A stretch of 64,000 nucleotides of DNA from Dechloromonas denitrificans (GTDB taxonomy: Bacteria > Pseudomonadota > Gammaproteobacteria > Burkholderiales > Rhodocyclaceae), in NCBI RefSeq assembly GCF_020510685.1, contig NZ_CP075185.1, forward strand, positions 2,480,001 to 2,544,000, given 5' to 3'. A program made the position numbers and the translations under genes. Each line of letters starts with the position of its first letter. Position 1 is the first letter of the stretch. Below, one piece after another: positions 39,958 through 51,479 of the stretch. A model generated the notes under the pieces. That model saw nothing but the letters and a program-made list of their open reading frames with translations. It was not told the origin of the DNA and searched no databases.

Positions 39958-40731
39958 TCAAGGCCGTGTAGCGTGATTGAACAACGTGAAGAAGTTGTCG
40001 GTCGTCGCCACGACGACAGTTTCCAGAGAAACTGAACGCAGGCGGGCGATTTCTTCGGCAACGTAACGGACGTGGGCCGGCTCGTTTGGTTTGCCGCGAT
40101 AGGGCACCGGTGCGAGGTACGGCGAATCCGTCTCGACCAGCAGGCGGTCGAGCGGGCAGCGCTCGGCGACCTCCTTGACGATGGTCGCGTTCTTGAAGGT
40201 AACGATTCCTGAAAAAGAGAGATAGAAACCCAGATCGAGCGCCTGCTGGGCGATTTCCCAGTTTTCGGTAAAACAGTGCATGACGCCACCGACCGTCTCG
40301 GCCCCCTCTTCCTTCAGCAGGCGCAAGGTATCGACGGCCGACTCGCGGGTATGCACGACCAGCGGCTTGCCACATTGCCGTGCCGCCCGGATGTGCGCGC
40401 GAAATCGCTCGCGCTGCCATTCCGGCTTGTCCTTCTGCCAATAGTAATCGAGTCCGGTTTCGCCGATCGCGACAACCTTCGGATGGGCGGCCAGGGCCAA
40501 CAGTTGCTCAACGCTGGGTTCTTCGACGTCGGTGTACTCTGGATGAACGCCGACGCTGGCAAACAGGCGGCTATCGGTCTCGGCCAGGGCCAGTACTTGG
40601 GGAAAATCTTCGAGATTGACGGCAATGCACAGCGCCGCGCCAACATCATTTTCCTGCATACGCTGCAGAACCTCGGGCAAACGATTGGCGAGATCGGGAA
40701 AATCGAGATGGCAGTGCGAATCGACCAGCAT
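39958..40731 (-). CDS. tatD: TatD-family metal-dependent hydrolase
   Basis: 257-residue TIM-barrel deoxyribonuclease-like enzyme. Metal ligands: DSHCHLDF, AIGETGLDYYW, VVHTRES, MHCFTENW and LVETDSPYL. Sits in the usual holB-pilZ-tatD order. Confidence 0.94.
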   Translation of the reverse strand: MLVDSHCHLDFPDLANRLPEVLQRMQENDVGAALCIAVNLEDFPQVLALAETDSRLFASVGVHPEYTDVEEPSVEQLLALAAHPKVVAIGETGLDYYWQKDKPEWQRERFRAHIRAARQCGKPLVVHTRESAVDTLRLLKEEGAETVGGVMHCFTENWEIAQQALDLGFYLSFSGIVTFKNATIVKEVAERCPLDRLLVETDSPYLAPVPYRGKPNEPAHVRYVAEEIARLRSVSLETVVVATTDNFFTLFNHATRP

Positions 40732-40740
40732 GGCGATCGA

Positions 40741-41103
40741 TCAGAGCGTGTGGGTGGGCCGCGACGACTGGATGACGCCGCCCAGCAGGGCTTCGATCTT
40801 GCGCCGTGCTTCCTGGCCGCTTTCGTCATTGTTGAAATGTACACCGATGCCCTGTGCCCGGCCGTTTTGTGCCCCGGCCGGGGTAATCCAGACGACCGCC
40901 CCGGCGATCGGCAATTTTGCCGGATCATCCATCAGCGACAGCAGCATGAACACCTCGTCGCCAATGCTGTAACTGCGCGTCGTCGGGATGAAGATGCCCC
41001 CGGCCCGCAGATGCGGCATGAACGCGGCGTACAGCGCGGATTTCGAATTGATATTCAGCGAGAGAACGCTAGGGCGCTGGGGCGCAGGTTTGACTTCACT
41101 CAT
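40741..41103 (-). CDS. PilZ-domain protein
   Basis: 120 residues, a single PilZ domain (NINSKSALYAAFMPHLRAGGIFIP; GDEVFMLLSL; GIGVHFNND). The c-di-GMP-binding RxxxR and D/NxSxxG motifs are not obvious, so this may be a PilZ member that acts in type IV pilus assembly without binding c-di-GMP. It sits between holB and tatD, as in many proteobacteria. Confidence 0.9.
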   Translation of the reverse strand: MSEVKPAPQRPSVLSLNINSKSALYAAFMPHLRAGGIFIPTTRSYSIGDEVFMLLSLMDDPAKLPIAGAVVWITPAGAQNGRAQGIGVHFNNDESGQEARRKIEALLGGVIQSSRPTHTL

Positions 41104-41109
41104 TGTGTA

Positions 41110-42129
41110 TCAATTGGCAAACAGGGCTCGGTAGTCCAGGAAAAGACCTTCCAGGAAAAGGCGTGCATTCAATGGTTGCTCGGCTTCCCGGCGGTGCGAA
41201 ATCATGTCGCGATAGGAATGGATCAAGCGTGCGGCTGGAATCATATCAGCCAGACTCGCTATTGTGGCCGCCTGCGGCAGAAAATAGCGAACAGGCATGC
41301 CACTCCCGGCCAGCGTCAGGTCGACCAGCCATTTCTGGATGGCTTCAACGACGTTCTTCAGCAACAGCTTTCCCTTGCTGTCCTTGACGGCCTTTTCGAG
41401 TTCCGCCGCAAGCCCCAGCGGATCGACATTTTTTCCGGCCGACAAACGCCTGATCAGAATTTCCAGCCAGGCCAGTTGTCCGGATGCCGCCAGCTCCAGA
41501 GCCAACCCCGGCGCCCCACCGGCCAGCGCCAGCCAGCGCCGGGCTTCGGCAACCCCTTCGTCAGCCAGGACCTGTTCGGCCTGTTGTGCGTTGGGCAGCG
41601 GAATCGGCACGACCTGACACCGACTGCGTATCGTCGGAAGCAGGCGCATTGGCTCGCTTGAAACCAATAAAAACAATGTACTTGGGGCAGGTTCTTCAAG
41701 TGTTTTAAGAAGTGCGTTCGCGGTGTTGCGATTCATCGCTTCGGTCGGATAGACCACGACGATCCGCAATCCACCGCGATGCGTGCCGACGTTCAGGAAT
41801 TCGTCGAGGCCCCGCACCTGATCGATGGTGATCTGCTGACTTGCCTTTTTCTTGCCATCTTCCGCCTCGGCTTCGTCGTTCAGCGCATCCGGTTGCAGCA
41901 GGCGAAAATCCGGATGGTTGCCCTGCGCATACCAATTGCAGGCGAGGCATTTACCGCAGGCCTTGCCATCCGCTTGCGGCGCCTCACAGAGCAGACTGGC
42001 GGCAAATTGCCTGGCCAGCGCGAACTTTCCCAGCCCTTTCTGACCGATCAGCAACAATGAATGCGGCAGTTGCTTGCGTCGTTCCTGAAGGCCAGCCCAG
42101 ACTTTTCCGTGAAGTGTTATTACATTCAT
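41110..42129 (-). CDS. holB: DNA polymerase III subunit delta'
   Basis: 339 residues of the clamp-loader AAA+ family: modified P-loop [11 protein letters not shown], zinc-finger cysteines (CGKCLAC), and [10 protein letters not shown] with SRC sensor (IRSRCQVV). The start [11 protein letters not shown] overlaps the tmk stop (ATGA); an in-frame TTG two codons upstream is less likely. Operon mltG-tmk-holB-pilZ-tatD. Confidence 0.93.
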   Translation of the reverse strand: MNVITLHGKVWAGLQERRKQLPHSLLLIGQKGLGKFALARQFAASLLCEAPQADGKACGKCLACNWYAQGNHPDFRLLQPDALNDEAEAEDGKKKASQQITIDQVRGLDEFLNVGTHRGGLRIVVVYPTEAMNRNTANALLKTLEEPAPSTLFLLVSSEPMRLLPTIRSRCQVVPIPLPNAQQAEQVLADEGVAEARRWLALAGGAPGLALELAASGQLAWLEILIRRLSAGKNVDPLGLAAELEKAVKDSKGKLLLKNVVEAIQKWLVDLTLAGSGMPVRYFLPQAATIASLADMIPAARLIHSYRDMISHRREAEQPLNARLFLEGLFLDYRALFAN

Positions 42130-42740
42130 AAACAAGTCGTTATGACGATTTGTTCAAGTGTTTTACGAATTGATTCCAGCGTCTTGTTGGCATCAACCAC
42201 CCGAATGCGCTGCGGATTGGCATGCGCTCTTTCCAGATAGGCCTGCCGAACGCGCTCATGAAAATCGGCTCGTTCCTGCTCAAAGCGATCCAGCACGCGA
42301 CTGGCCACGGCAATCCGCTCCCGGGCGACATCCAGCGGCAAGTCGAAGAGCAGCGTCAGATTCGGCTGCAGATGTTCATGCACCCAGTGCTCCAGCGCCA
42401 GGAACTTGGCCCGATCGAGTCCGCGTCCGCCACCTTGGTAGGCGTAGGTGGCATCGCTGAACCGGTCGCAGACCACCCATTCGCCACGCGCCAGCGCCGG
42501 CTCGATAAGCCGGGCCAGATGCTCGCGCCGGGCGGCAAACATCAGCAAGGTTTCGGTTTCGAGGTGCATCGGTTCGTTCAGCAGCAGCGCCCGCAATTTC
42601 TCGCCGAGTTCAGTTCCGCCCGGTTCGCGCGTCACATGAACCACCAAACCACGCGCCCGCAGGCTTTCGGCCAGCCATTCGACATGACTGCTCTTGCCGG
42701 CACCATCGATGCCTTCGAAAGTGATGAATTTACCTTTCAC
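42126..42740 (-). CDS. tmk: Thymidylate kinase
   Basis: 204 residues. P-loop [15 protein letters not shown] ([19 protein letters not shown]) and LID region [14 protein letters not shown] are intact. Phosphorylates dTMP. Overlaps mltG and holB by 4 bases each. Confidence 0.96.
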   Translation of the reverse strand: MKGKFITFEGIDGAGKSSHVEWLAESLRARGLVVHVTREPGGTELGEKLRALLLNEPMHLETETLLMFAARREHLARLIEPALARGEWVVCDRFSDATYAYQGGGRGLDRAKFLALEHWVHEHLQPNLTLLFDLPLDVARERIAVASRVLDRFEQERADFHERVRQAYLERAHANPQRIRVVDANKTLESIRKTLEQIVITTCL

Positions 42741-43732
42741 TTCCCCCCCTTTTGAAATTTATTAACTGCACTATTGTGCTCGTCTAGCGTGCGTGAAAAT
42801 TCGCTACTGCCATCGCCCCGGGCGACGAAATACAGCGCATCGGAAGCGGCCGGGTGCAGCGCGGCGCGCAGCGAAGCCAGACCCGGCATGGCAATCGGCG
42901 TCGGCGGCAAGCCGGCCCGCGTGTAAGTATTGTACGGCGTGTCGGTCTGCAGATCCCGTTTGCGCAAGTTGCCGTCGAAACTTTCGCCGACGCCGTAAAT
43001 CACCGTCGGATCGGTCTGCAATGCCATGCCCTTGCGCAGCCGATTGACGAACACCGCGGCAACCTGCGTCCGATCCGACTCCCGGCCGGTTTCCTTTTCG
43101 ATGATCGAGGCCATCACCAGCGCATCGTGCGGCGACCGGTAAGGCAGGTTGTCCGCCCGCCCGGCCCATTCCTCATCCAGCCGGCGCTGCATGGCACGGA
43201 TGGCGCGGGCCAGCAACTCCAGATCGCTGGATTGCTTGTCGAACAGATAGGTATCAGGAAACAACCAGCCTTCGAGGCGCGCAACACTCAACCCGAGACG
43301 CTCGATGATCTGCGCCTCGCTAAGCCCGCTGGTCTCGTGCAGCAGATCCGGATGGCTATCCAGCCGGGCTCGCCATTGCCGGAAAGTCCAGCCTTCGACC
43401 AGCGTCAGATCGCCCTGCGACACTTTGCCCAAGGTCAATTTCTCGAGTAGCTGTAGCGGCGTTACGCCCTGATGCACGGCATAGCTACCGGCCTTGATAC
43501 CGGTTTCAGCGCGGTGAAACCGGGCCAGCAAGGTCAGCAGCGACGGCCTTATCTCGATCCCGGCCTCCTGCATCTGGACAATCGCCGAGCGCAGACTGCT
43601 GCCGGCGACAATCCGGAAATCGAGCGGTGAAGCGCGCAGCGTCAGCGGTTGTTTGGCCCACCACCAGACGCCGCCGCCAAGCGCGCCAGAGACAAGACAA
43701 ATCAGGAAAAGGGCTTTAAGTAAGGGGCGCAC
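42737..43732 (-). CDS. mltG: Endolytic murein transglycosylase MltG
   Basis: 331 residues: one N-terminal membrane helix, a LysM-like segment, and the YceG catalytic domain with the glutamate in [10 protein letters not shown], followed by [12 protein letters not shown] and [10 protein letters not shown]. It cleaves nascent peptidoglycan strands to end their growth. Diverges from ygfZ with a 90-base gap. Confidence 0.94.
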   Translation of the reverse strand: MRPLLKALFLICLVSGALGGGVWWWAKQPLTLRASPLDFRIVAGSSLRSAIVQMQEAGIEIRPSLLTLLARFHRAETGIKAGSYAVHQGVTPLQLLEKLTLGKVSQGDLTLVEGWTFRQWRARLDSHPDLLHETSGLSEAQIIERLGLSVARLEGWLFPDTYLFDKQSSDLELLARAIRAMQRRLDEEWAGRADNLPYRSPHDALVMASIIEKETGRESDRTQVAAVFVNRLRKGMALQTDPTVIYGVGESFDGNLRKRDLQTDTPYNTYTRAGLPPTPIAMPGLASLRAALHPAASDALYFVARGDGSSEFSRTLDEHNSAVNKFQKGGK

Positions 43733-43790
43733 GAGAACTCGTTGGCAAGCGGGTCTTGCCCGTCGGGAACGAGCACGTTATAAGGGACGA

Positions 43791-43796
43791 TATAAT
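43791..43796 (+). promoter_or_regulatory. Putative -10 box of ygfZ
   Basis: TATAAT lies 32 bases before the ygfZ ATG, in the short divergent gap with mltG, and AGGAG follows at the ribosome-binding position. No -35 element at the standard spacing is convincing, so this is suggested only by the perfect hexamer. Confidence 0.4.
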
Positions 43797-43822
43797 ATCC
43801 CAAACCCCCTACAGGAGCCCCC

Positions 43823-44842
43823 ATGAACCCCAACTGGCGCAGCTTTCTGGAGTCTGCCGACGGCGTCTTCGACGGCGAGACCTCCGAACTTCTCAACTTT
43901 GGCGATGCCGCCGCGGAGCTACTGGTAGCCAGCCGGCAAACCGTGCTGGTCCCGCTCACCCACCTCGGGTTGATCGAGGCCAGCGGCGAAGAGGCAAAGG
44001 CTTTCCTGCACAGCCAGTTCACCAGCGACATCAACCACCTGGCTGGCAGCCAGGCCCAGCACTCCGGCTGGTGTAGCGCCAAGGGGCGTATGCAGGCAAG
44101 TTTTCTTACTTGGCGCTCGGGCGACAGCTACCAATTGGCGCTGGCCGGCGACCTTCAGGAAGCGACGCAAAAACGCCTGCAGATGTTCGTCCTGCGCGCC
44201 AAGGTCAAATTGACGTCGCTGACTGACAACACCATCCTGCTCGGCCTGTCCGGACCACAGGCCGGCGAAGCGCTGGTCGATGCCGCACTGCCCTGCCCGG
44301 CAGAGCCGATGACGACCGCGCAATCCGATGCCGTCACGGTGATCCGGCTTGATGCCAGCCGCTTCATCATTGCCGCCCCGGAATCGGCCAAGGCCGAACT
44401 GTGGCAGAAGCTCACCGTCAAGGCCCGGCCGGCCGGCGTTCCGGCCTGGCGCTGGCTTGATATCCAGGCCGCTTTCCCGCTGGTCACATTGGCCACCAAG
44501 GAAGAATTCGTGCCGCAAATGGCCGACTTCGAAAAAATCGGCGGCGTCAGCTTCCACAAGGGCTGCTACCCGGGCCAGGAAATCGTCGCGCGCACGCAGT
44601 ACCTCGGCAAGGTCAAGCGCCACCTGTTTCGCCTGAACAGCCAACAGGCGCTCAAGGCCGGTGACGAACTGCACTCGCCAGACAACCCGGACCAAGCCTG
44701 CGGCAAGGTGATGACCGCGGCACCCTCGCCAACTGGCGGCTACGAGGCCCTCGCGGTGGTGCAATCCAATTTCTCGAACAATGTCCACCTCGGCTCGCGC
44801 GAAGGGCCGCTGCTACAGGCGGCCGCAGTAAACCCGGCATAG
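43823..44842 (+). CDS. ygfZ: CAF17-like 4Fe-4S cluster protein YgfZ
   Basis: 339-residue folate-binding GcvT-like protein. The family signature KGCYPGQEIVART carries the conserved Cys. It supports assembly or repair of certain [4Fe-4S] enzymes. The ATG is preceded by AGGAG. Confidence 0.94.
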   Translation: MNPNWRSFLESADGVFDGETSELLNFGDAAAELLVASRQTVLVPLTHLGLIEASGEEAKAFLHSQFTSDINHLAGSQAQHSGWCSAKGRMQASFLTWRSGDSYQLALAGDLQEATQKRLQMFVLRAKVKLTSLTDNTILLGLSGPQAGEALVDAALPCPAEPMTTAQSDAVTVIRLDASRFIIAAPESAKAELWQKLTVKARPAGVPAWRWLDIQAAFPLVTLATKEEFVPQMADFEKIGGVSFHKGCYPGQEIVARTQYLGKVKRHLFRLNSQQALKAGDELHSPDNPDQACGKVMTAAPSPTGGYEALAVVQSNFSNNVHLGSREGPLLQAAAVNPA

Positions 44843-45570
44843 ACGGCAAAAATGTGCCTGATCGTCGTCGGCTGGCGTAGCCACCCCGATTATCCACTGG
44901 TGGTTGCCGCCAACCGCGACGAGTATTACGCCCGGCCAACGGCAGACGCCGCGCGCTGGCCTGATGTCCCCAACGTCATCGGCGGCATCGATCTTGAAGC
45001 CGGCGGCACCTGGCTGGGCATCAGTACGACCGGACGTTTTGCGGCGGTGACCAATGTCCGCGAACCGGCCATGGCGAAAGGCGCGCACTCGCGCGGCGAA
45101 TTGACGCGGAATTTCCTGCTTTCGGCATCTCCTGCCGGCGACTACGCCAACCGGGTCGATGGCAGCCGCTATTCCGGCTTCAATCTACTGCTCAGCGATG
45201 GCGAAGAATTGATCTATTGTTCGAACCGCGACGGTCAGCCGCGTGCTCTACCGCCAGGCATTTACGGGTTGTCGAATCATCTGCTGGACAGCCCTTGGCC
45301 CAAGTTACTCCAGGCTCGCCGACAGTTTGCTACGGCGCTCCAGCAGTTGCCCGACGAAGCCGGTTTCTTTGCCCTGCTGGGCGATCAAACCATCGTCGCC
45401 GATGCCGACCTGCCAAAGACCGGCGTTCCGCTCGAATGGGAACGGCTACTGTCTGCCGTTTTCGTCAAATCGGAAAGCTACGGAACGCGCGCCTCGACGC
45501 TTGCCTGGCAGCATTCGGACGGCACGGTCCGGTTGCACGAGCAAAGCTTCGGCCCCAACGGCCAGGCACT

Positions 45571-46547
<977 letters not shown>

Positions 46548-46601
46548 TCATTGGACCGCCATGAGCTTGTGTTTCCTATGGTGCAGCGATCCATAAAATC
46601 C

Positions 46602-46627
46602 TTCATACCGTCAGAGATACCGTCAAA
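46602..46627. repeat. Island end repeat with two TACCGTCA units (tadA side)
   Basis: Contains TACCGTCA at 46606-46613 and 46618-46625, spaced 12 bases apart. The 26-base segment matches the one at 54641-54666 in 24 positions. Candidate integrase arm-type binding site or excision-factor site. Confidence 0.65.
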
Positions 46628-47417
46628 ACCAGTGAGCCAAAGTGGCACAACATGATACGCCTAGATGGTGAATATCTCAGATATCGTATGAACCACGCGC
46701 ACTTACCTATGCCCCACGCATCAAATGATGCCACAGCTTCGTTCGATATCTACTACCGCGATGCGACGGAGCACCTCTCGACCTCGCATGGATGTTATGC
46801 CTTAAATCCATTTCGCATACAGACAAATCACCCTAGCAGAAAAGCTTGATGATAGGATGGTCGAGCATGAATGCACCGCCGCTCTCGGGAAAGGCGATGA
46901 ACATCATGATAGTACCGAAGCCACAGAATGCGGTAACCCCGATTCGCCTTCGTGCCCCCAGATCCTATTCTGGTAACACCTCAGCGTAACGTGCGAGCGA
47001 TTCGCTCGACCCGTCGACCTGCACTAGTCCACATGCGCACGCTCCATGTTCGTTGTGCCATGACCTACACCAACAACCGCCCATCAGTGTCACTCCACTT
47101 AGGGAGTTCTAGGCTAGGAGGAATTATTAAGGCCTCAAATGAACCTGGACGTCCCGAAGGATTGAGCCTTAGCGATTCCATTCGCCCACGTAACCGAACA
47201 ACCTCAAGCGCTAGTATTCAGGCCCATACTGTTTCAGTCAGTCTGAAATACCAGCGGAATAGGTGGCATGTCACTCTAGCCAGATATCAATCGAGCACCT
47301 CGATTTGCCACAGAAGAATAGGCACTGGGCACTGGTCGCTCATCTGCGAGCCATCTTGCACAGCCTGCCAACCAAGATCGCCCCAACACAGCGCTAGTAA
47401 TTTAAGCTGATGCACCA
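46628..47417. other. Island region without a convincing gene
   Basis: About 790 bases of AT-richer sequence. Short open frames at 46652-46849 and 46952-47410 (plus) have no domain, no good ribosome-binding site and low-complexity composition, so I do not call them. On the minus strand near 47240-47290 the text GCCACCTATTCCGCTGG recalls the tandem terminal repeats of IS21-type elements, so this may be a decayed insertion-sequence end. Another minus-strand stretch near 46850-46970 encodes a hydrophobic 43-residue tail (GVTAFCGFGTIMMFIAFPES) that could be the debris of a membrane protein. Confidence 0.4.
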
Positions 47418-47609
47418 TCAGGCCAGAACGACATCGAAATCCGCCCAGGGAGGGATACTGAAGCTCCTCTCATGCGACTCCATTTCCGCGAACTCCTCTT
47501 CGGACACGCCAAATTTGGAGAGCGCCGCACACCTTGCAAGCACCTCATTTTCTTCCTGCACGGTACCGATATGGCGACCTTCACAAATCACATTCCACGT
47601 CTTTAACAT
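47418..47609 (-). CDS. Small hypothetical protein of the island
   Basis: 63 residues, MLKTWNVICEGRHIGTVQEE then a helical middle (NEVLARCAALSKFGVSEEE) and an acidic, Pro/Trp-containing end. AAGGA lies 9 bases before the ATG, which supports translation. No family is recognised. The beta-strand start and helix suggest a small folded domain. It has no nearby partner within 200 bases. Confidence 0.6.
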   Translation of the reverse strand: MLKTWNVICEGRHIGTVQEENEVLARCAALSKFGVSEEEFAEMESHERSFSIPPWADFDVVLA

Positions 47610-47841
47610 GATTGATTCCTTTCAATTCAATAACGACACGAATTGAGAATCTCATGTGCATATCGCGTTTCAAGGGTTACTTACAGAGCCATTGGGCTGG
47701 TCAGCCAAATTCACACCGATTTTTCCATGCTGGTCCGAGCGGCCACTGCCGCAAGCATCTTCGCGCCTTTTACTATCTGACATAGGCTGCCCGGGCGAAC
47801 CAAGTTCCGCGCCAGGGACGGGTGTTCCCATTCATTTCTAA

Positions 47842-48549
47842 AGAGGAACACCATGTTCGCACTCCCCGTATCCAGAGTGTCGCGCCAAATCCCCAGCCGC
47901 CAGTCTGGTCGTCGATTATCTGTCTTGCCTCTATGGACAGCCTGAACCCAATGCCTGGATCCGGTCGATGGCGCGGATCACTCCTTTCGCCGACGAAGAT
48001 ATACAGTCTGGCATCCGGCAGGATTTCCATCGCTTAATTGCTGACCAACGAAGAAATGCTGCTTTGGCCACAGCTCTGGGAGATTCGTTTACGGGCTTAT
48101 GGGACTTCGTCCGGTCATTTCTGAACAAGGTCGAGATCGAGACCCTGTCTGCGCTTTCACCGGATTACGAGTCGCGAGCGCGGCTCAAAGAAATCGTCAA
48201 TGACACCAAAAGTCACAACGACGAATTGCTGAAGTTGGAACCTGATTTGCTTAAGGCTCTGGCGCATTTCTCCAACGATCAGGCAGGCCGCCTTCTGACC
48301 ATTCACAAGAGTAAAGGACTCGAATTCGATTCTGTCATCGTTCTCGGTGTCGAGAACCAAACCTTCTAGGGAGAAGAAGATGCCGAGCGTTGCGCTTATT
48401 TTGTCGGCATCTCGCGTGCCAAAAGAAGGTTGATATTGACGGTATGCGAGCGCCGAGACACTCCACCATCCAATCCCCGCCGGTGGCAGGAAAACAGAAC
48501 GCCTCATGCCGAATTCCTAAGTTATGCCACACCATTTCTCGATATTTAG
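47842..48549 (+). pseudogene. UvrD/Rep-type helicase C-terminal remnant
   Basis: About 235 codons in one frame with no N-terminal ATPase half. Superfamily 1 helicase motifs are recognisable: LLTIHKSKGLEFDSVIVLG (motif V region) and, after an in-frame TAG at 48367-48369, CAYFVGISRAKRRLILTV (motif VI region). The TAG stands where homologues have Trp (QTF-stop-GEEDAERC), so one G-to-A change (TGG to TAG) would account for it. The frame opens at 47842 after a TAA, without a start codon matching the family. Truncated and interrupted, hence not functional as a helicase. Confidence 0.8.
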
Positions 48550-48637
48550 TGAAATTGCATCACATGGGTAGCATCAACACCAACCGCCATCCACCTACGA
48601 ACGGGATCAGCACTTGCAACGGCTAACAATCAAAGCC

Positions 48638-49741
48638 ATGGATATCGAACCTCCCCAGAGAAGCCCAATACCAAATGTATCGACCTCATCATTACCTCGG
48701 TTTGAACTAGCTATTGATAGTGAACAGTACGACCACGCATTCGAACTTGACCCCCACCTTGTCGCCACGCTCTCACGCCGACACATTCTTCTTTTGGATA
48801 CCAGCGTCTGGATTCGTCTGGCGGACAGGAACGATGAACTGGCCGCTCGGATCGCAGACAGACTAATACGTCTTAAAGATGCAGAAAAAATCATCTGTCC
48901 GCTTGCCCCTCCAACCATATGGGAGTTGCGCAAACAGACAGGAGCGTCCCTGACACGCATGGCTGAACTCATGGAAGAATTGAGTGAAAACGTGACTTTT
49001 CGCTCGCACGAACAGATCTTCGATAGTGAAATTGAATCCTTTCTGAGCTATTTAATAACGGGAAATTTCAAACCGCTCTCTCTGAATCAACGCTTCGGTC
49101 CCTTATTGAGCTATCTCGCTCCGGGCTACCGACTAACCAAAGCCAAGATGTCACTAACGCAGCAAGGAAATGCTCATCTCCATCAATCAGTCTCATCGAT
49201 GAGACTCACAACCTTGGCGAAGTGGCTAGGCGACAAGTCCAGCCCTCCCTTGTCGTCAAAGTACGACCCCTTGTCTACGTCCAGACAACGCCGAGAGTTG
49301 GCTGGCAATTCCGTAGACCTGGCCCGCCGCATCGAAACCGAATTTATTGCCAGAGAACATGTTCTTCCTCGTCTTAAAAAGATGCAGGCCGACATGACGA
49401 TATCGGAGCGGCTCCGAATAACGTCGAAGATCGACGCACTGCCCAGGAGTCGACGGTATGGAAGCGCTATTGAACACCTGCTTCGCTTTACCCCTGCGCT
49501 CGCTGCCCTTGTTGAAGTACAAACCATTAGTGGCTTGGACATCACGCGAAAGAACTCACCCAATGATTTTTTTGATCGTGAATTATTAATTTATGCCTTG
49601 TCCTATTCGGGGTCATTTGCTGTGATCGACCGATGGATTTCAAGTCTGGTCGCCTTGTCTCGACAAGGTCATTATTTTTCGTTTTATGAATTTGCTAACA
49701 GCCTGGAAGCGTTGAACTCCCTGCTTGATAGACATACCTAG
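48638..49741 (+). CDS. PIN-like domain protein with long helical insertion
   Basis: 367 residues; the ATG giving MDIEPPQRSP was chosen over a TTG 24 bases upstream. PIN-type acids: D54 in HILLLDTSVWIRL, E96 in APPTIWELRK, then D310/D313 in NDFFDRELLIYAL and D331 in FAVIDRW. Between E96 and D310 lie about 200 mainly helical, basic residues (for example SRQRRELAG, HVLPRLKKMQ). A metal-dependent RNase is plausible, but this arrangement is not one I can name. No antitoxin-like gene adjoins it; upstream is the helicase remnant and downstream 184 bases of AT-rich DNA. Confidence 0.6.
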   Translation: MDIEPPQRSPIPNVSTSSLPRFELAIDSEQYDHAFELDPHLVATLSRRHILLLDTSVWIRLADRNDELAARIADRLIRLKDAEKIICPLAPPTIWELRKQTGASLTRMAELMEELSENVTFRSHEQIFDSEIESFLSYLITGNFKPLSLNQRFGPLLSYLAPGYRLTKAKMSLTQQGNAHLHQSVSSMRLTTLAKWLGDKSSPPLSSKYDPLSTSRQRRELAGNSVDLARRIETEFIAREHVLPRLKKMQADMTISERLRITSKIDALPRSRRYGSAIEHLLRFTPALAALVEVQTISGLDITRKNSPNDFFDRELLIYALSYSGSFAVIDRWISSLVALSRQGHYFSFYEFANSLEALNSLLDRHT

Positions 49742-49925
49742 TCTAGCGATGCTGTAATTTGCACTTTGAGCATTTAATCATTGCAGCCATTACCGCAGGT
49801 TTAGGAGCCTGCGACACGAATTCCTCCTGCCAAAATAGCCACCAAGGTGCAGAACATCGCCTCTCATCATCCCATCACCTCGCCTAGCCGCTGCCGCAAC
49901 GTAGCCTTGTCCCGATTTATCCTAC

Positions 49926-51479
49926 TTAGTCCTGAAACGCTTGGGTGACAGCTTCGACGATTTCCGCCCACACACCGGGCTTTTGCAACACTGGCATTTC
50001 CCTGGCAAGCACCTTGCTGAGTTCGCCACGGTTCTGCTCTAGCGAGCGCAGCACCCTATCCGCTTGTTGATCCGGCATCTCGACCACTTCCTTGAGTGCA
50101 GCGCGTGCCCGTGCATGACTGCGCAGGTAACGAGACTCTTCGCGCATCTGTTCGGTCAGTGTCCGCCCGATGATGTTGGACAGGAACACCACATGAGGCC
50201 CCAGATCGGGATAACGCCACAGCGGCCTGGCCTGTTCGGCACCGTGGAAGGCGAAATTCGACACCACGCCATCCTGGTAGGAAGTCCGCACTGGCTCGAA
50301 CACGATCAGCTCTCGCACGGCCTGTATCAGGGGCTTGGACACCTCATCCAGCACCCGGTCATAGCCGCGCCGCTCCCCGGCATCGTCCGTGATGACGGCG
50401 GATACTGGCAGAATCACAGGCTCCGGGATCACGCCATCACGACGCAAGACGTCGTTGACCAGGAACCGATGCACACGGCCATTTCCATCGGCCAGCGGGT
50501 GGATGTAGACAAAGCCGAATGCAGCGACTGCGCTACGCATCGTGGACGACTGACCTTGCGTTCTTTCGAGGAATGTCTGCAGCCCGTCCAGCATCGCGGC
50601 GATCTCGTCAGCTGGTGGCGCCACGTAGTGCACGACCTCCTGGTAGCGCACCGTCTCGCCGACGAACACGGGAGACCGGCGCATCCCGAAATGGGTAATC
50701 GTTGTCCGATCACCCAGGATTTCCCGCTGCAACTCGGCCAGCGCGGCATCGCTGAACGGTAAATCTCCCTGACCGGTGCGCCGCGCCATCACATCCGCAA
50801 AACGCTGCACCCGCCCTGCCCGATCGGCTTCACCTTCGATGGCAAAGCTTGCTTTGCTCTCCCGCAGCGTCATCCAGACTGCTGCCCGCATTAACAGGTC
50901 TTCGCCAAACTCGGCGGCCAGTTCCCCAAACAGGCGCGGAATGTCCAGACTGGCAGCCCGATTCACCGCATCGGTCTTGACCACCATGGGGCAAAAACTC
51001 CGAGCACCCGGCAGGTTGTCATTCACCCGCCAGCGCTGCACTTTGACGACCCGGTCGGGCGATGCCGCCACCAGTTTGGCGTCGTCAATGGCATCAATGT
51101 AATTACCCCCCAGGCGCTCCGGCACCGCCAGCGTCTCTCCCGTTAGCCACTCGTACAGGAAGGCGGCCCGACGGGCATACTGCCCGGTCGGTTCGGCCAT
51201 GACCCAGGCTTGAACGAAATCCGGACCGCTTCGCTCGAAGAGGCGAGCGAGGAATTCCAGATGGGGTACCTCGTGCCGAAGGTGAAACTGTAGGTGTGCC
51301 GCCGGCTCCACAGCTGGCCGCATGGCCTCCGTATAGACCTCCGAACGGAAGCCGTTGTCGACTTGGGTCGCGCGCCGCCCCCCAATCTGACTGACCACAG
51401 GCGGCCTCCCCAGCAGCGTCACTCCGTAGGTCTGCGCCAGCCAGGCAGAACCAATCAGTTGTGTCGGTAGTCCGGTCAT
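49926..51479 (-). CDS. Fic-domain protein, probable AMP transferase
   Basis: 517 residues. Catalytic loop HPLADGNGRVHRF (H327) fits HPFxxGNGR except for F to L. An inhibitory motif S211FAIE215G lies upstream in the same chain, the class II arrangement where an internal helix blocks the ATP site. A long N-terminal and C-terminal extension surround the Fic core. GGAGAGG precedes the ATG. It lies 141 bases downstream of a frameshifted XRE antitoxin-like gene on the same strand, so may belong to a two-gene unit. Target unknown. Confidence 0.9.
   Translation of the reverse strand: MTGLPTQLIGSAWLAQTYGVTLLGRPPVVSQIGGRRATQVDNGFRSEVYTEAMRPAVEPAAHLQFHLRHEVPHLEFLARLFERSGPDFVQAWVMAEPTGQYARRAAFLYEWLTGETLAVPERLGGNYIDAIDDAKLVAASPDRVVKVQRWRVNDNLPGARSFCPMVVKTDAVNRAASLDIPRLFGELAAEFGEDLLMRAAVWMTLRESKASFAIEGEADRAGRVQRFADVMARRTGQGDLPFSDAALAELQREILGDRTTITHFGMRRSPVFVGETVRYQEVVHYVAPPADEIAAMLDGLQTFLERTQGQSSTMRSAVAAFGFVYIHPLADGNGRVHRFLVNDVLRRDGVIPEPVILPVSAVITDDAGERRGYDRVLDEVSKPLIQAVRELIVFEPVRTSYQDGVVSNFAFHGAEQARPLWRYPDLGPHVVFLSNIIGRTLTEQMREESRYLRSHARARAALKEVVEMPDQQADRVLRSLEQNRGELSKVLAREMPVLQKPGVWAEIVEAVTQAFQD

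Noticed and set aside
46952..47410. 152-codon frame in the island
   Set aside because: Rich in Ser, Arg and Pro, no ribosome-binding site and no domain; the region looks decayed.
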